A DNA stretch of 64,000 nt from Acanthornis magna (taxonomy: Eukaryota; Chordata; Aves; Passeriformes; Acanthizidae): assembly GCA_036785705.1 (NCBI GenBank), contig JAWUZG010000084.1:9995501-10059500 (forward strand). Reading direction: 5' to 3'. Shown here piece by piece: positions 1 through 13,350 of this stretch (position 1 is the first letter of the stretch; every line of letters starts with the position of its first letter). Below the pieces are notes generated by a model, which was not told where the DNA came from, did not search any database, and worked only from the letters and a program-made list of their open reading frames with translations. Position numbers and translations under genes: made by a program.

Positions 1-3000
1 AAAGCCTTTGCAATAACTTGAGAGGGAACACAAATTAAAGCTGACATTGTTAAGCAGAGCAATGCAAGACAACTGCTCATTATTACTCAGAAATAATGTC
101 ACCTATACTGCAGTGGTGCTCCTTGTGCCATTAGGAAAAGTGCTGGAGAGGAAGCAAACCTTTTACAGAGTGGTTGTCTGAAGAGAATAGCACTTGTACT
201 TGGAGTCCAAGGCCAGAAAAATGCACCTGGTCTGTCCTTCACATGGAGCAGTAACAGCACACTGCCCTGTCATCAATGAAAAGCATTTCTGAGAGTCACT
301 TGTCACAAGCATTCACACAGAAAACAGTAACTAAACTAAAAACTCCAACAAGTTCATATTTTATCATCAGAGACCTGATCAAAGAGCAACCAGGGCTTCT
401 CAACTTTCATCCATTTGGACCAACCATCACCAATTAGGACCACCTCTACTACCAGAATAATGTAACTTACTTTGAAAGAGTACTAGTGATGCCAGAAAGT
501 CTAATTGTGCTTCTGTCCTCTGTAGGAAACAGTAATCAACACAGGAAAAAAAAGCACTTGTCTGTCTTGAAGGGTTCTGTGAGCTATTTTAAAGTAAGAG
601 TGTGCACAGTGGAAATAGCCCCAAAAAAATACCTCTGTAATAAAAAGAATAAGGAATTGGAGCTGAAGAGGATCAGTTAAAAGCAAGGATCAAAAACAGA
701 ACAGCTCATGAAAACATTCCTTAACACCTTTAAGTCAAGCAATTAATTTCTCAGGAATTAATATCCTGAATCCAAACTGCTTTATGATATAAACAACAGC
801 AAACGAAAAGAGAATTGATCAAACTCTGAAAAGAAATTACAGGAAATGTCTGCTGAATGAGGTAGAACATAGGATGTGGAAGAGATGCAGGTATTAAAGT
901 GATTTCAGGTGCAATTAAAATCCCTTTTAAAGAGAAAATGGGGAAGAAATGAAAAGTTGTGCATTTTGCTTTTATGTTACAGGACAAAATTTTGCCAGCA
1001 GCACGAAGGAAAAACAAAGCAAGTCTTAAGACAGGCCAGCTTACATAAGAGCGAAAGACAGAAGACAAAAATATTTATGCTGTGTTCCTTTTTTCTGATA
1101 ACAAAGTTGATAACTTGCTTGGACTCACTTTAAAATTGTCAAACCACTGCAACCATGAAACTGGCAACTATTCCTCCAGATGGTTGCTTTTAACAACATT
1201 GCTCTCTCATTTACTTTTCACTCTTCCATTAGTTCTGCAGTCAAGCACTGCTCACCTGGCAGATAAAGATCAAAATGTCATTTGGAAATGGCAGAAATTG
1301 TGAACTTATGCATTGCATGTCCAGTGTTTATCCACCCAGTTCCTTCCTGTGTCTTTCCAGTGAGAAAAGTTTTCAGTTACTGTCATGACAGCTGCAATAA
1401 CAAGTTTTTTATTATTATTACTCTGACCAGGATTAATGTTCTGGGGAAAAAAAATTTAAACAGAATTCTAAGTATTTGTAATGGCCTCTTAAAATTCAAC
1501 TACCTTTTGTGGAAACTACTACATGAGAATTCAGATACAGTAACAAACTTTATTAAATTTTGCATTGTGGTGAGATTATTGATTAGAAAACACTTACTCG
1601 TTCTTTCATGCAGCAAAATCCCTGTACACTGCAATGTCTTTCCAAAGTATGTTCCAATCTTCCACAATGAACAGAGAAGCATCATACCACAATATCCCTT
1701 CCTTCCATTTTCCTGTGTACAAAAATCACTCTATTTTGCCTCCTTTCCACTAATTGTGGAACTCCCCAGAGTAAAGTGAGCAGGAAATGTTTATATCAGT
1801 ATCTCTAAAGTGAAGTACATGCACCCCTAGGTATTCACAAGACAATCCACTGGAGGGCAGGATGAAAATTATATATAAATATTTTAATTTATTAATAAAG
1901 TATTAATGGCTTTAATTATTTAAGTTAATAAAGTAAAATTTTAAGTAGTGTTTATCACATCCTTTGTAAAATTTTTATTATACATGTTTTATAGTTTGCA
2001 TATTACAGCATTATATGTCTATAATTTATAAATAAATAAGTATAAATATATTGGGGGCTGCATGCTCAAAAAAAATTTTACTGATCTGTAACATTTGGGG
2101 ATCACTGGTTTATGACTTCAGAACCAGGAAACTGAAGCAGCATTTCCTCCTTTGCTAGGCGGAGGTAAAAATACTGGTGGAAGAACTGCATGCAGGGGAA
2201 GGTTCTCAAGTGGGCTGCATTTTTCAGTTATTCAGCTGCAAGTTTAATGCAGCAAATGATTTGTCAGAAAGAGTTAAGTGCTTGGCTCTCACTCTATCTA
2301 GTGGTTGAACAACCCTTGAAATTCCCACAAGATCCTGATTGGTATCTGGAGGTTGCCAAAGGCCATTCAAAATCTTATTCCAGATGATTTAGGTTCAGGT
2401 CCATTGCTCTTCGAAGAGATTTAAAATTCTAAATACATAAAATATAGTTTCAGCAATAACTTATGCCACTGCATCACTTGGCCAGTTTTTTAATGCAGAT
2501 GTAGAAAGTCAACCTATTTTTACATAAATTCTTTTCAAACATTCACAAGCAAAATACCCTGCTATTCACTTGACACAGTTTTTGTTGTTGTAAAAAAACA
2601 CCTACTGAAATACTCCTTGTCTGTAATGGCCACAGATAAGTATCAATTAAGCGAAACACTGGTTACTAAAACCTTGGGAATGCTTTCTTTAGTGGATATG
2701 CTCTATTAAGAAATTGTGAAGGAAAGCAAAACCAAGCTGACAAGACGCACTCTTTAAAAATCATGTTATCCCAACTAATGGCTTTTTTCTAACATTTGTG
2801 TTTCAGTGAGGATGACATTAAGCACTTTATTCAAGAACTACACATTTTGAGATAAATTCCTTCACTCCACCTGAAAACTTTCCAAGCAGCTCATAGCAGT
2901 GACTGCAGCTTTGAAATTTTCAGTATAGCATCCTCTAAAAATCAGATTTCAGACATTTCTTTTAAATAGCTAAAAGAACAGCTGATGCAGGTTTTTTACA

Positions 3001-3773
3001 CAGCATTTCTCTCACATACTTTGATGTCAAACAATAAATGCTATGAAACAGAAAACAACCAATTTGTTCTTCTAGTCACACAACACAGCTCTGGCTGTTC
3101 CTTTTGCTCTATGGAGGACTTCGACCCTCCCATTAGCCTTAACTGTGGCACCACACCCTGTGCAACAGGAGAAGCAAACAGCACAGCCTGATCACACAGA
3201 AACACCACAAAATAGCTTCAGATGCCTGTCTTGGCTTTCCATCTCATCTACCTTTCCCTCCTGCCTTTGCGTTTCACACTCGGATGAGCTTCATCAGCTC
3301 AACCATCCCTTTACACATGAATATCACTGTTACATAACCTTCCTCTTATCTCTTCCTAGGTAAGAATCTAACCCTACAGCCCTCCACACGTGGCAGCTTT
3401 CACACTGTCCTCATTGCAAAGGTTCCCAGGAAAGCACAGCTTCAACATTAAATCTGCTTTCATTTTCATCTTCAGGGGATGCTCTTCAAGGGTAACCATG
3501 CCTTTTTTTGACCTGTCTTTTCCAAGTATTTTCTGGATTTCACCACAAACACACACGTAAGACAGCTTATTTTAGTTTATTGATTTTCTTCTGAACACAC
3601 TATTTTATTTGCCCTTAAAGCCCTACTAAAAGAGCAGGCAAAGGATGTCTGTCCATTTTTAAGAGACAGCTGAACTTAGGTGAAACTGCAACACTGTGTG
3701 TCCAGCCACTATCAGTGAGAAAGAACACTGCTTGCCTGCACAAAGACAATTTACTGCTTTTTAGATATCCTAC
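1..3773 (-). other. SERGEF intron 8, 3' portion (no exon recognised)
   Basis: This stretch lies downstream of exon 8 in the SERGEF direction and should be intron. I looked for the remaining RCC1 blocks on the minus strand and found none, so the intron is at least 3.7 kb and runs out of the window. Positions 1860-2060 are very AT-rich. The short ORFs here are not recognisable proteins and look random. Confidence 0.6.
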
Positions 3774-6700
3774 CTGTCCGTGCCACCAGGTGGGTCCAGC
3801 CACTCCAAACTGCTCCAATCTTTTCATGTGAGAAACACTGAGTGTCAATCTTCCTGGGCTCAGCAAGGAAGATGTCTCTGCTCACCAGCTGTCCATGTTT
3901 GTTGCTGCCCCAGACATACAGGTGTCCTTCATCTACAACAGATAGAGAAGTAAAATCTGTTAGAAGGGATATACATCTAACACCACCAGATACAGGCTCT
4001 GTCTCAGTTCAGTGATGCTGAGGAAAGAACACTTCATTCCATTTTTGTTCTCACTGTATGCTTATTCCTGCCATTCTTTCCCACTGTAATCAGGGTATCA
4101 GAAATATTTGCAAGGGCCACAACAACACAGCCTGTTTTCTGAGGGCTACAGAGTCTCCCTGAAGGAACCCAAGCTTTCAGGTCAAACTGCCTATACCACA
4201 TTTCTACTATAAGCCTCTCAAAGGAGACTGAAATATGTTTATAACAAAGACTAATTTTTATTAAAAAACTAACCACAGTAGCCAATTTCTCTGAGTAAAA
4301 GAAAATCAAAGCATCTTGGAGACATTCACTGAGCAGTCCCTCTCAGTCCATCCTGTCCTTGCAGACCAGCTTTTATTTCCACTCCAAAGCTTTGATTACA
4401 TCCAGTAAATAACTTTCTGGACTGCAGCAAATAATTCAAAGCTTGGCTGGTTGCTCCTGCTCTGCTTCAGTCTCCCAGCCTCTCTACAAGAGCTAGACTC
4501 CCAGCTCTGCTCATTCCAATTCTGCCTTCTTCAGCTTGAGCAAATTCAGTAAATCCCCCAAAGCAGGGACAGTCCAGAGCTCGTCTCACCCTGCACAGTC
4601 ACTTCCTAAAGGAATTGGGCATGAGGCTATGAACACACAACTAAAGCAGGCACCACCCATCACAAGGCAAAATTAAAACATTATCATGCCTCAAAACAAC
4701 ACCAGATAACACCTGAGAGACTTCTGTAAATGGTCACTTGCTTTCAACATCCCTTTTCTAAAACAAGAATTTATTCAAATGCACACTCCAGGATCCCCAC
4801 CACAGGGATGATTCTTTTTATGGAAACACGCACAGTACTTTATATCAATGCAAGCTGGAGTTGCTCACAGCCTAACAACCAATGGACACCAACACAATGA
4901 CTGCTCAGATGAGTCCTTCTGCAGACATGACATATCATTAGTTCCATCTTTTCAGCACAAAATCATTCCTCCCAGGTCCTAGGCCTCCATGGTAAAAAAA
5001 AATCCACAAAAACCACTTATGAGAACATGAGCTGCCAGGCCTGCCTGAAGTCTTTGCCAGCCTGCACAAGCTGCAAGTGTAAGTCATGTGAAGCCATGTA
5101 AGCTCCAACAGTGTGGCCATTCGTGTTCCCCATTAACATGCACCGCCTCTTGTCACCTCCTTTTCTTCTCCAGAAGGTCTATTTGCTTTATCCTGGGAAA
5201 TGTCACATGCTCAACCCTTAATCTCATTTCTTGAGTAGGTCTGAACAAAAACTTAGACACTAAGACTTAGCACCACATTCTCACCACTGGAGGGTTCAGG
5301 CTGGTTTGGATACCAGTAGACTCTACCATCCTCTTTTCCAAGGACCCACCATTCATGTTTGCAACAACCCATGGCAACAGTCGTGTCCCAAGCCTGCCTG
5401 ACTGCAGGTATTTGATATTACACCAGCAGGTGACTCACGGAACAGAAGCAAAGAAAACTGCACCACAGTGCAAGGCACTCCTAGAAAAAAAGGCCCATTT
5501 AAATACTACACCCCCACATCTTTAAAATACAAAGTATTTTAAGTAATAACTATCTTGCAGGACAAAGGGCAGCAACAGCATCACATTATAAAAGTCTTTG
5601 GCACTTACTTTGTCAGTGTTGGTCCCCCTGCTGCCAAATAGACCGCTCTCTTAAATAGAAAGCAAAAGCATGAAAGAGTAATCTGTTCACTGTCTACATA
5701 CAGAACGCCAATTATCTAAAGTAGATTTTATTTGTTCTTACAGTTTGTCTTCACTAATCATGCATACACTTTGCATCTCTGAATTCAATACAATTTGCAT
5801 CTTGGAACATCTCCCCATACAACTAAATCTCTATAGATCTGCATAAGCAAATACTCCAGTGCTCCTTTAATGATGACAGAGGTACCAGATGGCTGCAGAT
5901 TTGCTAAGAACTTGTTCCTGTGAAGTTTGGCAAAGACTTGTCTTCATAAGGTTCAATATATTTTACACACTTCAAAACTGTAAGATTACAGCATGAAAGC
6001 TATTCTGTTTTCCCCTTCTCCCAATCTGTCAAAATAAAAAGAAATCTTTATTAGACTTTCATTACTGGATACTCAGTACTCCAGCATGGGAACACTGCCT
6101 GAGGATCAAAGAACAAATGGCAGACATTACGGAAGTGCCTAACCAATTAAAGCAAGACCCTACTCTTCAAATAAGCTTTGTGCTCTTACACCACAGATCT
6201 GCACAGTGCCACAGTGGAGCTTAAGACACCTCAGACATCTGCAGGCCCTCTCACAGCCCTGCGCAGCACTGTCCCCTGCAGAGGCCTTAGCTCACCCTGC
6301 TGTGCCCATCTCGCTTCGGCTGCCTTTCCTGGGACAACCCCCAGCACAGCCCTTCTCCATGGCCAAAGGGTTCCAGCAGTAACCAGTTACCCAACAGGGC
6401 ATCCTGCTGCAGCTCCAGAGATTCACCCAACCACGCAACTCAACAAATCCTTTCAGAGTTTCTAGCCATCAAAGAGCCCAGACCCTGAATTATGTAAGGG
6501 CTAAGTCATCAAAACATGAAGCCAGCTCTCAAAACAAAAGGAAATTAAGTTCTTAGAGTCCAAAACTATTACAAAATAATTACCAACACTAACTAGGACA
6601 GACCAAATTTCAGCATTTTAACCAAAATTGACGAACATTTCAAAAGCAGAGAAACCTTTGTAGGGTGAGGAGTTTCACTTCTGTACCTGAGGCCTACCTG

Positions 6701-9700
6701 TGAGGGCCACTGAATGATAGGAGCCTGCAGCAACTGTCTTCACCCTTACATCTTCCAGGCCTAGAACAAATTTAGTCACATAAAATCTCTACAGCAGGTG
6801 TAATTTCACACACAGACATGCATACAGGATGTAACAGGATGGTGATGACTTTTATAACAAAAGGCTCTGCCTTTGGGCCACAGACATTGCAAGATGCTCA
6901 TTTCCCCCACAGATTATGATCTTGTATGCCCATTCTACCCTTCAGGTACTCCACTGCATGTTTATAATACCACGTGGCTTTATGAAATGGAAGGCACATA
7001 TCACTCCAAATTATATTCCTGCTTTATCCACCCATGTAAAGGAAGCAGATTCCTGGATTACCTGTCACTTCACAGGGTTCCTTTGCTGTAAAAAATGGGG
7101 GGAGTGCTCTTCCTTGGCTTGCACGTTTTGCCCGAGATGCCATCCCAATTCCCCACTGCAGCACCACACCACTGTCTTTTCAGAGTAAACACAGATAAAA
7201 GAGATTAAAACACATCAACCACCAACACAAATAATTTCACACATTAATGAACAGTACATTAAAGTCATTTTCACTGGTTCAAATTAGACTTTAAAAGAGC
7301 TTTATGCAAAGAACATTCAGATAACCCTGGTGAAGTCAACAAGCAACAAGCAGTTTCATTATACAGGTAAGAAAACTAAGAAGGTAGGGATTATTGAAGA
7401 CTCGGTAACAGAAATCCCGTGGTTGCAGTACCTCAGGAATGGATACAAAGTTCTTGTATTTTCTCATCCCTTTCCCTCTCTTGATACCAATTTGTTTCTG
7501 TGGTGCAGTACACGGAATCTCAATTCCCACTACTCATACAAGCACCAGAGATTCCACTGTTCTTCCAAGCAGCTCCTTTGCACCCTCTGCTCCACTACCT
7601 GGAATCCATACTAAAGTTCATGCAAAACTAAACCAAATACAAGAGAAGGTACAGTTTGTTGTTCCTCAGTTTTAACACAACCATACCAAAAGGAAGGCTT
7701 TGATTTCTACTGTTATACCATGAACAAAGTCAGAGTTTCTAATAAAGCAGCAGAAATATTTCATTTCATTCTTGTGATTCTCCAGGTGTCAATTTCAACG
7801 ACATCATTAAAAGAGCCACATTTTATGTGCAGCTCCATTTTGAAGCATCTTACTCAAATTACTTTGCCTATTATAATGAGTTCAAACCCTAAAAAGATAT
7901 TTTGATTGATCAGAAACTTTTTTCCTGAAAAAAACTTGTTCTGTGTTTTGTTTCAGAATAGAAGAAAAGAAATCAGTACATTTGCCACCCATGAGAAAAT
8001 TAACTTGTTAATAAACTGTCACTCTGAGTTCTTGGACAAAGTTCTTCACCATGATTTTCCAGGAAGATGTTTCCAGCATGTTCACTGCTCATGTTAAGTT
8101 GTACCAAAAATCTTACAGTATATGATTTTCACGTGTGTTTTCCCTGTGATACTTAAAATAAATAGTAGCTAAGATAACTTTCATCTTCTTTTCCTCCCTC
8201 TCCCCCACCAGGCCATTAAAATTCCATTTCATTTGTTACTGAAAAGATATTAAAATTATGACAAATTTACCTGTAGCAGCAAGGGCATGTCTCAGTCCTG
8301 CAGCAACATTCACCACCTTCTCTTTGAGACACTACTCAAATAAAAGAAAAATATATTTTAGTTACTTTTTGCATTTAGTGCCTCTAAAACAAAACAGGCT
8401 AAATAGAAGTGGCACACTATGAAAATAGTTCTCGCAATTCCATCCTGCATGTTTTTGTATCACAAAGAAAGTAAATTTTAAAAATTAGTGGGAACATCTT
8501 CAAGAAATAAAAAATATATCAAGCAAAGCAACTGGATGAACAGCTTTGTGGCAATAAACAAAAAACCACAGCCAAAATATTCACACAAAAGAAGAAACCT
8601 TGGTGATAAAAATATGTTTATTTCTTAATTTTAATTCGGTGTTTCTCAAGAATTACACTAAGACCTCCACAGTAAATCCTGGTGACAGGCAGTACTGTGT
8701 TCCATTAAGCTGTTCAGCCCTGTCAAGTTACAGGTGGAATTCTGTTTTCCACTGAAGGAAAACCTGAAAGTTTCCCTCCACAGCAACAGATCTCAGGAAT
8801 CATGTGGAAGTTCCCCTCATCTGTTACCTGCCATGCCATCCTGTCTTGCTCTTACAGGGTTTGTAAACCCTCTAGATATCCTTGGCAGAAAAGCAGCAGG
8901 TGTATTTAAAATAGGTGGCATCAAGCCCAAGCATCTAAGGGATACCAACCCAAAGAGCAAATATTCCACACGAATAGTCTGTGTGGTGAGGGATGAGAGA
9001 CATTCAAATGAACACTGTCAATACTACCAAATTTTAATGCACAATACTGCAATGAATGCTTTCAGGAAACATCAAGGGCAGAGAAATGTCAAGTGAATTA
9101 ACTCCTACTCACTAGAGGTCACCTAAGGGATCATCTGTTCTTCTTCTCCTGCATTAAAAAAGCAACAAAGGAATAGCTGGCACAAGCCATGATGCTAACT
9201 TTCATGCCTGATAAGTGAAAGGGACAACTTTCTGTTAAAAGTGGGAAACTTCTTCACGCAACAAGAAAAGCAGCCTTAGCTTTTCATTTCTATGTTGGTT
9301 GTCTTTGGGCCTTTACTTTATAAGGTTATCTGTAACAGATAAGCACTATAAAATTAGTTGGAGTCTGGCTTAAAGCCCACTGAGGTCAGATGACCTCTGT
9401 AAGCTGCTGGAAGCAATATAAAGCACAACACCTTTTAAATCTTTACCTCAATCTTTTGTGGAATCGAGCACGGACCTGAAATTTGAGGAAGTCCCAGTTG
9501 TCCAAAAGTGTTTGACCCACAGGACAGCACTAGGCCAGATCCTGCAAGAAATGAAGTGTTAGAGCGGGATCAGTAAATCTGTGAGCAATAGCACTGTAAC
9601 ATTATAACAAGCAAAATAACACAGCCAAGTAGCTCAAGAAATGACCTAACATGTCCCCTTTCAAAGCCCCTGAGGCCAAAGGCTTCTGGTCTTACACACC

Positions 9701-12700
9701 ATGTCCAGAAAAGGTCCCAAGTTCATTGGAACACAAGGAACACTAAGTGATTTAGCTTGCAAGCAAGTAGATTAAAACCTGGGAGTGCCAGCACATGGAA
9801 TCATAGATCAATTTGGGTTGGGAGGGACCTAAAGATCATCCAGGTCCAACCCCATGCCATGGGCAGGGACACCTTCCACTAGACCAGGATGCTCAGAGCC
9901 TCATCCAACCTGGCCTTAAACACTTCCAGGGATGGGGCATCCACAACATCTCTGAGCAACCTGTTCCAGGTTGTTCACTACCCTCCCGGGAAAGAGATTC
10001 TTCCTAATAACTAATCTAAACCTGCCCTTTTTCAGTTTAAAGCCTTCACCCTCTGTCTTATCATTACATGCCCTTGTAAAAAAGTTCCTCTGCAGCTTTC
10101 CTGTGGCTCCTTTAAGGTTCTGAAACATTGCAATAAGGTCACCCCTATCACAGATGTCTCAGGGGAGGTGCAGCTTTGTGACCACAATGCAATACAAGGC
10201 AGTATAATTACAGGGGTGGTAGTTCCTTCGCTGAATCTGTATCTGATGTGCAAAATACAGAAAACCATGACTCAGTTACGCCATTTTTAATCCAAGTAGG
10301 TAGTACCTTACTATTCACCCTGCTCCACTGATGTCAGAAGGATATTTCTCATGTGGATGGGACTACTCAAGTCAGGTGCTACTAAGATTGATTATGGATG
10401 TCATGACTGGGTACTTGTGAGGGCACACAGCTGGGTCATGTCCAGCCTCTCATCACCAGCACCCCCAAGTCCTTCTGGGCAGGGCTGCTCTCCATCTGTT
10501 CTTCCTCAGCCTGTGCTGATACTGGGGGCTGTCCTGACCCAGGTGCAGCACCTTGCACTTGGCTTTGTTGAATTTCCTGAGGTTCCCACGGGCCTCCTCT
10601 AGACTTGTCCAGGTCCCTCACATAACACAAGCAATAGCATTGCGGAACTTTCAGCATGTTCTCTACATCAAGATATTTCTTCAGCTCTTAGAAAGACAGA
10701 TTTACCTACTAATATGATTGTAAAATCCCAGCCACATGCAACTTGTTTTACACAAAAGCCAGACAGGGCAGTGCACAAAGTAAAACGCAGCACATCCTCT
10801 GTGTGATTCAATCCCAACTGCCCATCTTTGTTGTGGCCACATACAAAGAGTTGTCCTGTACCTAGAAGGAACATAAAAGAAAAAAACAAAACTAACTGTG
10901 TTCCACTTCACAGACTAAAAAGAGCAACATACATTTGTGAGATCCTGTAACAAACAAGGACAGTGATTATGCATCACTTTCAGCACTGCAATTAAGTAAA
11001 AAGTAAGAGAAACAGTTGTTTCCGATGCATCAGAAACCTCTCTCAATTACTACAGCTATGGAGAGCTGTGTCTGTCAAGGGAGACAATCCAAATGGCAAG
11101 ACAGGCACCTTTCACAGCAAGATGCATGATAAAAAAGTCTATCATGCTCACATCTGCCTGCATTCCTTCTCTCCCATAATTAACTGTGGCATACAGCAGA
11201 ACCTTTTAAAGCCCAGATGTTATCTCCTGCTCCCTACCTTAACAGTTTTTAAGATTGAATAACCTCTGATCCCTCCTTCCCAACCACCATCCCCAATACA
11301 GAAAATTTGGCTTCTTTGTATGAAAAGAAACAGCTAAAGAAACAGTCCTCACACAGCCACGAAGTAACCACACAATATATGAAAAACAGGAATTTCCCCA
11401 ATTATACAGTTAACTGGCAGGGAGAAAGCTGTTTTACAACTAAGGATTGTACTTGCTCAGAAACAGCAGCCACAGAGAGGTGGCAGCACCGAACCAACAG
11501 GGGAACAACAGAAAAAAAAGAGTGATTAAATGCCATACACCCTGTGCAAGAGCAGCGTTTTTACCAGTGGTAACTGCAGAATGTCCCCCTCCTCCAGCAA
11601 TGCTTGCAATGTCTTGACATGTGCAGGAAACATCTTCCAGTGCCTGCGGAACCAGCACATCCTCTTTATGACCAAGACCAAGTTGTCCATAGCTGTTTGC
11701 ACCCTTCAAACGCACACAAAAAAAATAACAAATTTATTTGAATGTTAACAAGAGAGGCACACATATGCTCCCAAGGACAAACAAATGTATTTGGGATATG
11801 CCGCAGGTTAACCTGCTCCTGAAAACCCCCTGATAGGTCACACAGGACTCCTGGGATTACAGACCAGGACTGTCCTAACTTTGCTGTCATTAAGGGTGCA
11901 GACCCAGTATTTTAAAAAGAACACTGGAATACAGCCTGCTAAGACTTTAACTGCAGACTCACAGTTAATAAGGAGGAAAACCTTTCTATCAGGATGATTA
12001 CCACGTTTAATTTTAATGCTAATGATTCCCACTCATCACTAAGATCTTATTCATGCCACTGCTTTCTGGTAGGCTACCTCCAAAATGAGAGCAGAAAGAC
12101 ATGCTACCTTGTTCTGAAACCTAAACAAGTAAATTAGAAACACCTATACCTCATTAACTAGGCCTTATAAATTAAAGAGGTCCAAATGAAAGTATACCAA
12201 TAATAGGTAGTATAAATTTATAGGTACAAAATTACAGCTACTAAACCCACCATGGAAAGCAGCAATTGTCAACATGGTAACAAGTCAGTCAATTTCTTAG
12301 TCAATTTAAGCTCTCCGTCCAACAGTTCAACGTTCATTCACAAAAGGAGATACCATTAACCTTCCCCATCCCACACACTGCTGTAACAGCAACGCTCCAC
12401 ACCCACAATGCTCCCAGCTGGTCATTCCCAGGGATTACTTTCCCTACCTCACCTGTGCTTCCCCTACCCATCTGCTCTCAGTTTATCCTCCATCACTCCC
12501 GAAATATCTAACACCTGGTGAATGTTAGAAGGCTGCATTCAGCAATAAACATTTTGTACCTACAGAAACACCGGCAGTTCAGATAAAATCACCAGGCTGC
12601 TCGGCCCAGCCTGGAGCCAACAGGTGGGTGAGATATCGGGAGTGGAGCTGCAGAGGCAGATCAAGTTGTAGTCTCACAGTCACTACTGGTGATACCGAGT

Positions 12701-13195
12701 TGAGAGCGTGTTACTAAACAGACGCAATTCTTTTTAGAAGGTGTGTCACAAGCTCCCATTTTAGCCCGTAACTCGCAACGAATGTTCAAGTCTTCCATAA
12801 GAGGCAAAGAGAGATGAGGTGCAGAAAGACCCGAGGGGCTGCGAGCCACCCGCGGGTATCCCAGCGCCAGCCCCACTCCAGGATCCACCCGCCCTGCCCC
12901 GGCAGGACCGCCGGCACCAACCCCAGCCCCGGCCCCCGCGGAGCAAACAGCGCCGACCAGGCTGAGGGCTGCCCCTTCCACGGCTCTCACACCTCCTGTG
13001 CCCACCCGGTGAAGCCGCGGCGCTGTCTCCTGCGGGGCGGGGACAGCACGGCCCCGCTCCCCCGGCCGCGGCATCCCGGGCGGGCGAGCGGCGGCCCCGC
13101 CAGCCTCCGCCTCCCGGGCAGCAGGAGAAGCCGGCCCCCGGCTGCCCGGGCCGTGCCGAGCGCCCACTCACCCAGGCGAAGAGCTGCGGCTCCAT
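3774..13195 (-). CDS. SERGEF: SERGEF (secretion-regulating guanine nucleotide exchange factor), 5' part: exons 1-8
   Basis: RCC1-like beta-propeller protein (DelGEF family), reported to bind the exocyst subunit SEC5 and affect secretion. Coding exons (minus strand): 13172-13195, 11565-11703, 10706-10861, 9447-9541, 8271-8331, 7062-7175, 6698-6760, 3774-3932. They total 811 nt, about 270 codons, and phases agree at every junction with GT-AG borders. The product starts MEPQLFAW and carries RCC1 repeat cores GANSYGQLGLGHKED (exon 2), CGHNKDGQLGL and ACGWDFTI (exon 3), CGSNTFGQLGL (exon 4), AAGLRHALAA (exon 5), TAKEPCEVTG (exon 6-7 junction), AAGSYHSVALT (exon 7), and VWGSNKHGQL with WSGWTHLVA (exon 8). 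The start ATG is in a strong context (GCCATGG), and the N-terminus is about 12 residues shorter than I recall for human. The human protein is about 458 residues, so roughly 40% (last propeller blades and tail) must lie below position 1. I saw none of those motifs in 1-3773. Confidence 0.93.
3933..6697 (-). other. SERGEF intron 7, 2.8 kb, nothing recognised
   Basis: Intron between exons 7 and 8 with consensus ends: donor GTAGGC after 6698, and acceptor TTGTAG before 3932. No repeat family or RNA gene was recognised. A short open stretch near 5,270-5,410 on the minus strand has splice-like borders but no recognisable protein; see rejected items. Confidence 0.6.
9797..10625 (-). mobile_element. 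CR1 LINE fragment in SERGEF intron 3
   Basis: The plus strand reads like the reverse complement of an avian CR1 3' end. About 9797-10150 holds the typical run 'gggttgggagggacct', 'ccatgggcagggacacc', 'ccagggatggggcatccac' and 'aacctgttccagg'. About 10420-10620 holds a part from further upstream in CR1 ('cacccccaagtccttct', 'gacccaggtgcagcacctt', 'ttgttgaattt'). The segment between is diverged or partly deleted. The element therefore runs on the minus strand with its 3' end near 9797. It is a 5'-truncated, dead copy inside intron 3 (9542-10705) and in the same direction as SERGEF. Confidence 0.9.
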
Positions 13196-13350
13196 GGCAC
13201 GGGCACGGCGGCTCCCGGCGCTTCCCGCCGCCCGCGGGCCGGGCAGGAAGAGGCGGGCACGGGGCGGGATCACGGGCGGGCAGCGCCGGGGAGCGCAAAG
13301 CCGAGCCCCGGGGAGCGCTGCGTGTTCATTGCTGCGGTGCCGGAGTAAAG
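12780..13350 (-). promoter_or_regulatory. CpG-rich promoter region and first exon of SERGEF
   Basis: Base composition changes sharply to GC- and CpG-rich around the SERGEF start codon (13195) and first donor (CTGG|GTGAGTGG after 13172). No TATA box is evident, which fits a housekeeping CpG-island promoter. The long ORFs on both strands here are side effects of the high GC content. The exact transcription start cannot be read from the sequence. Confidence 0.65.

Noticed and set aside
5270..5410. Minus-strand open stretch (HEWWVLGKEDGRVYWYPNQ) with splice-like borders in SERGEF intron 7
   Set aside because: It is not part of any SERGEF protein I know, and inclusion is not needed, because exons 7 and 8 join in phase without it. 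It could be a cryptic exon, but nothing else supports it.
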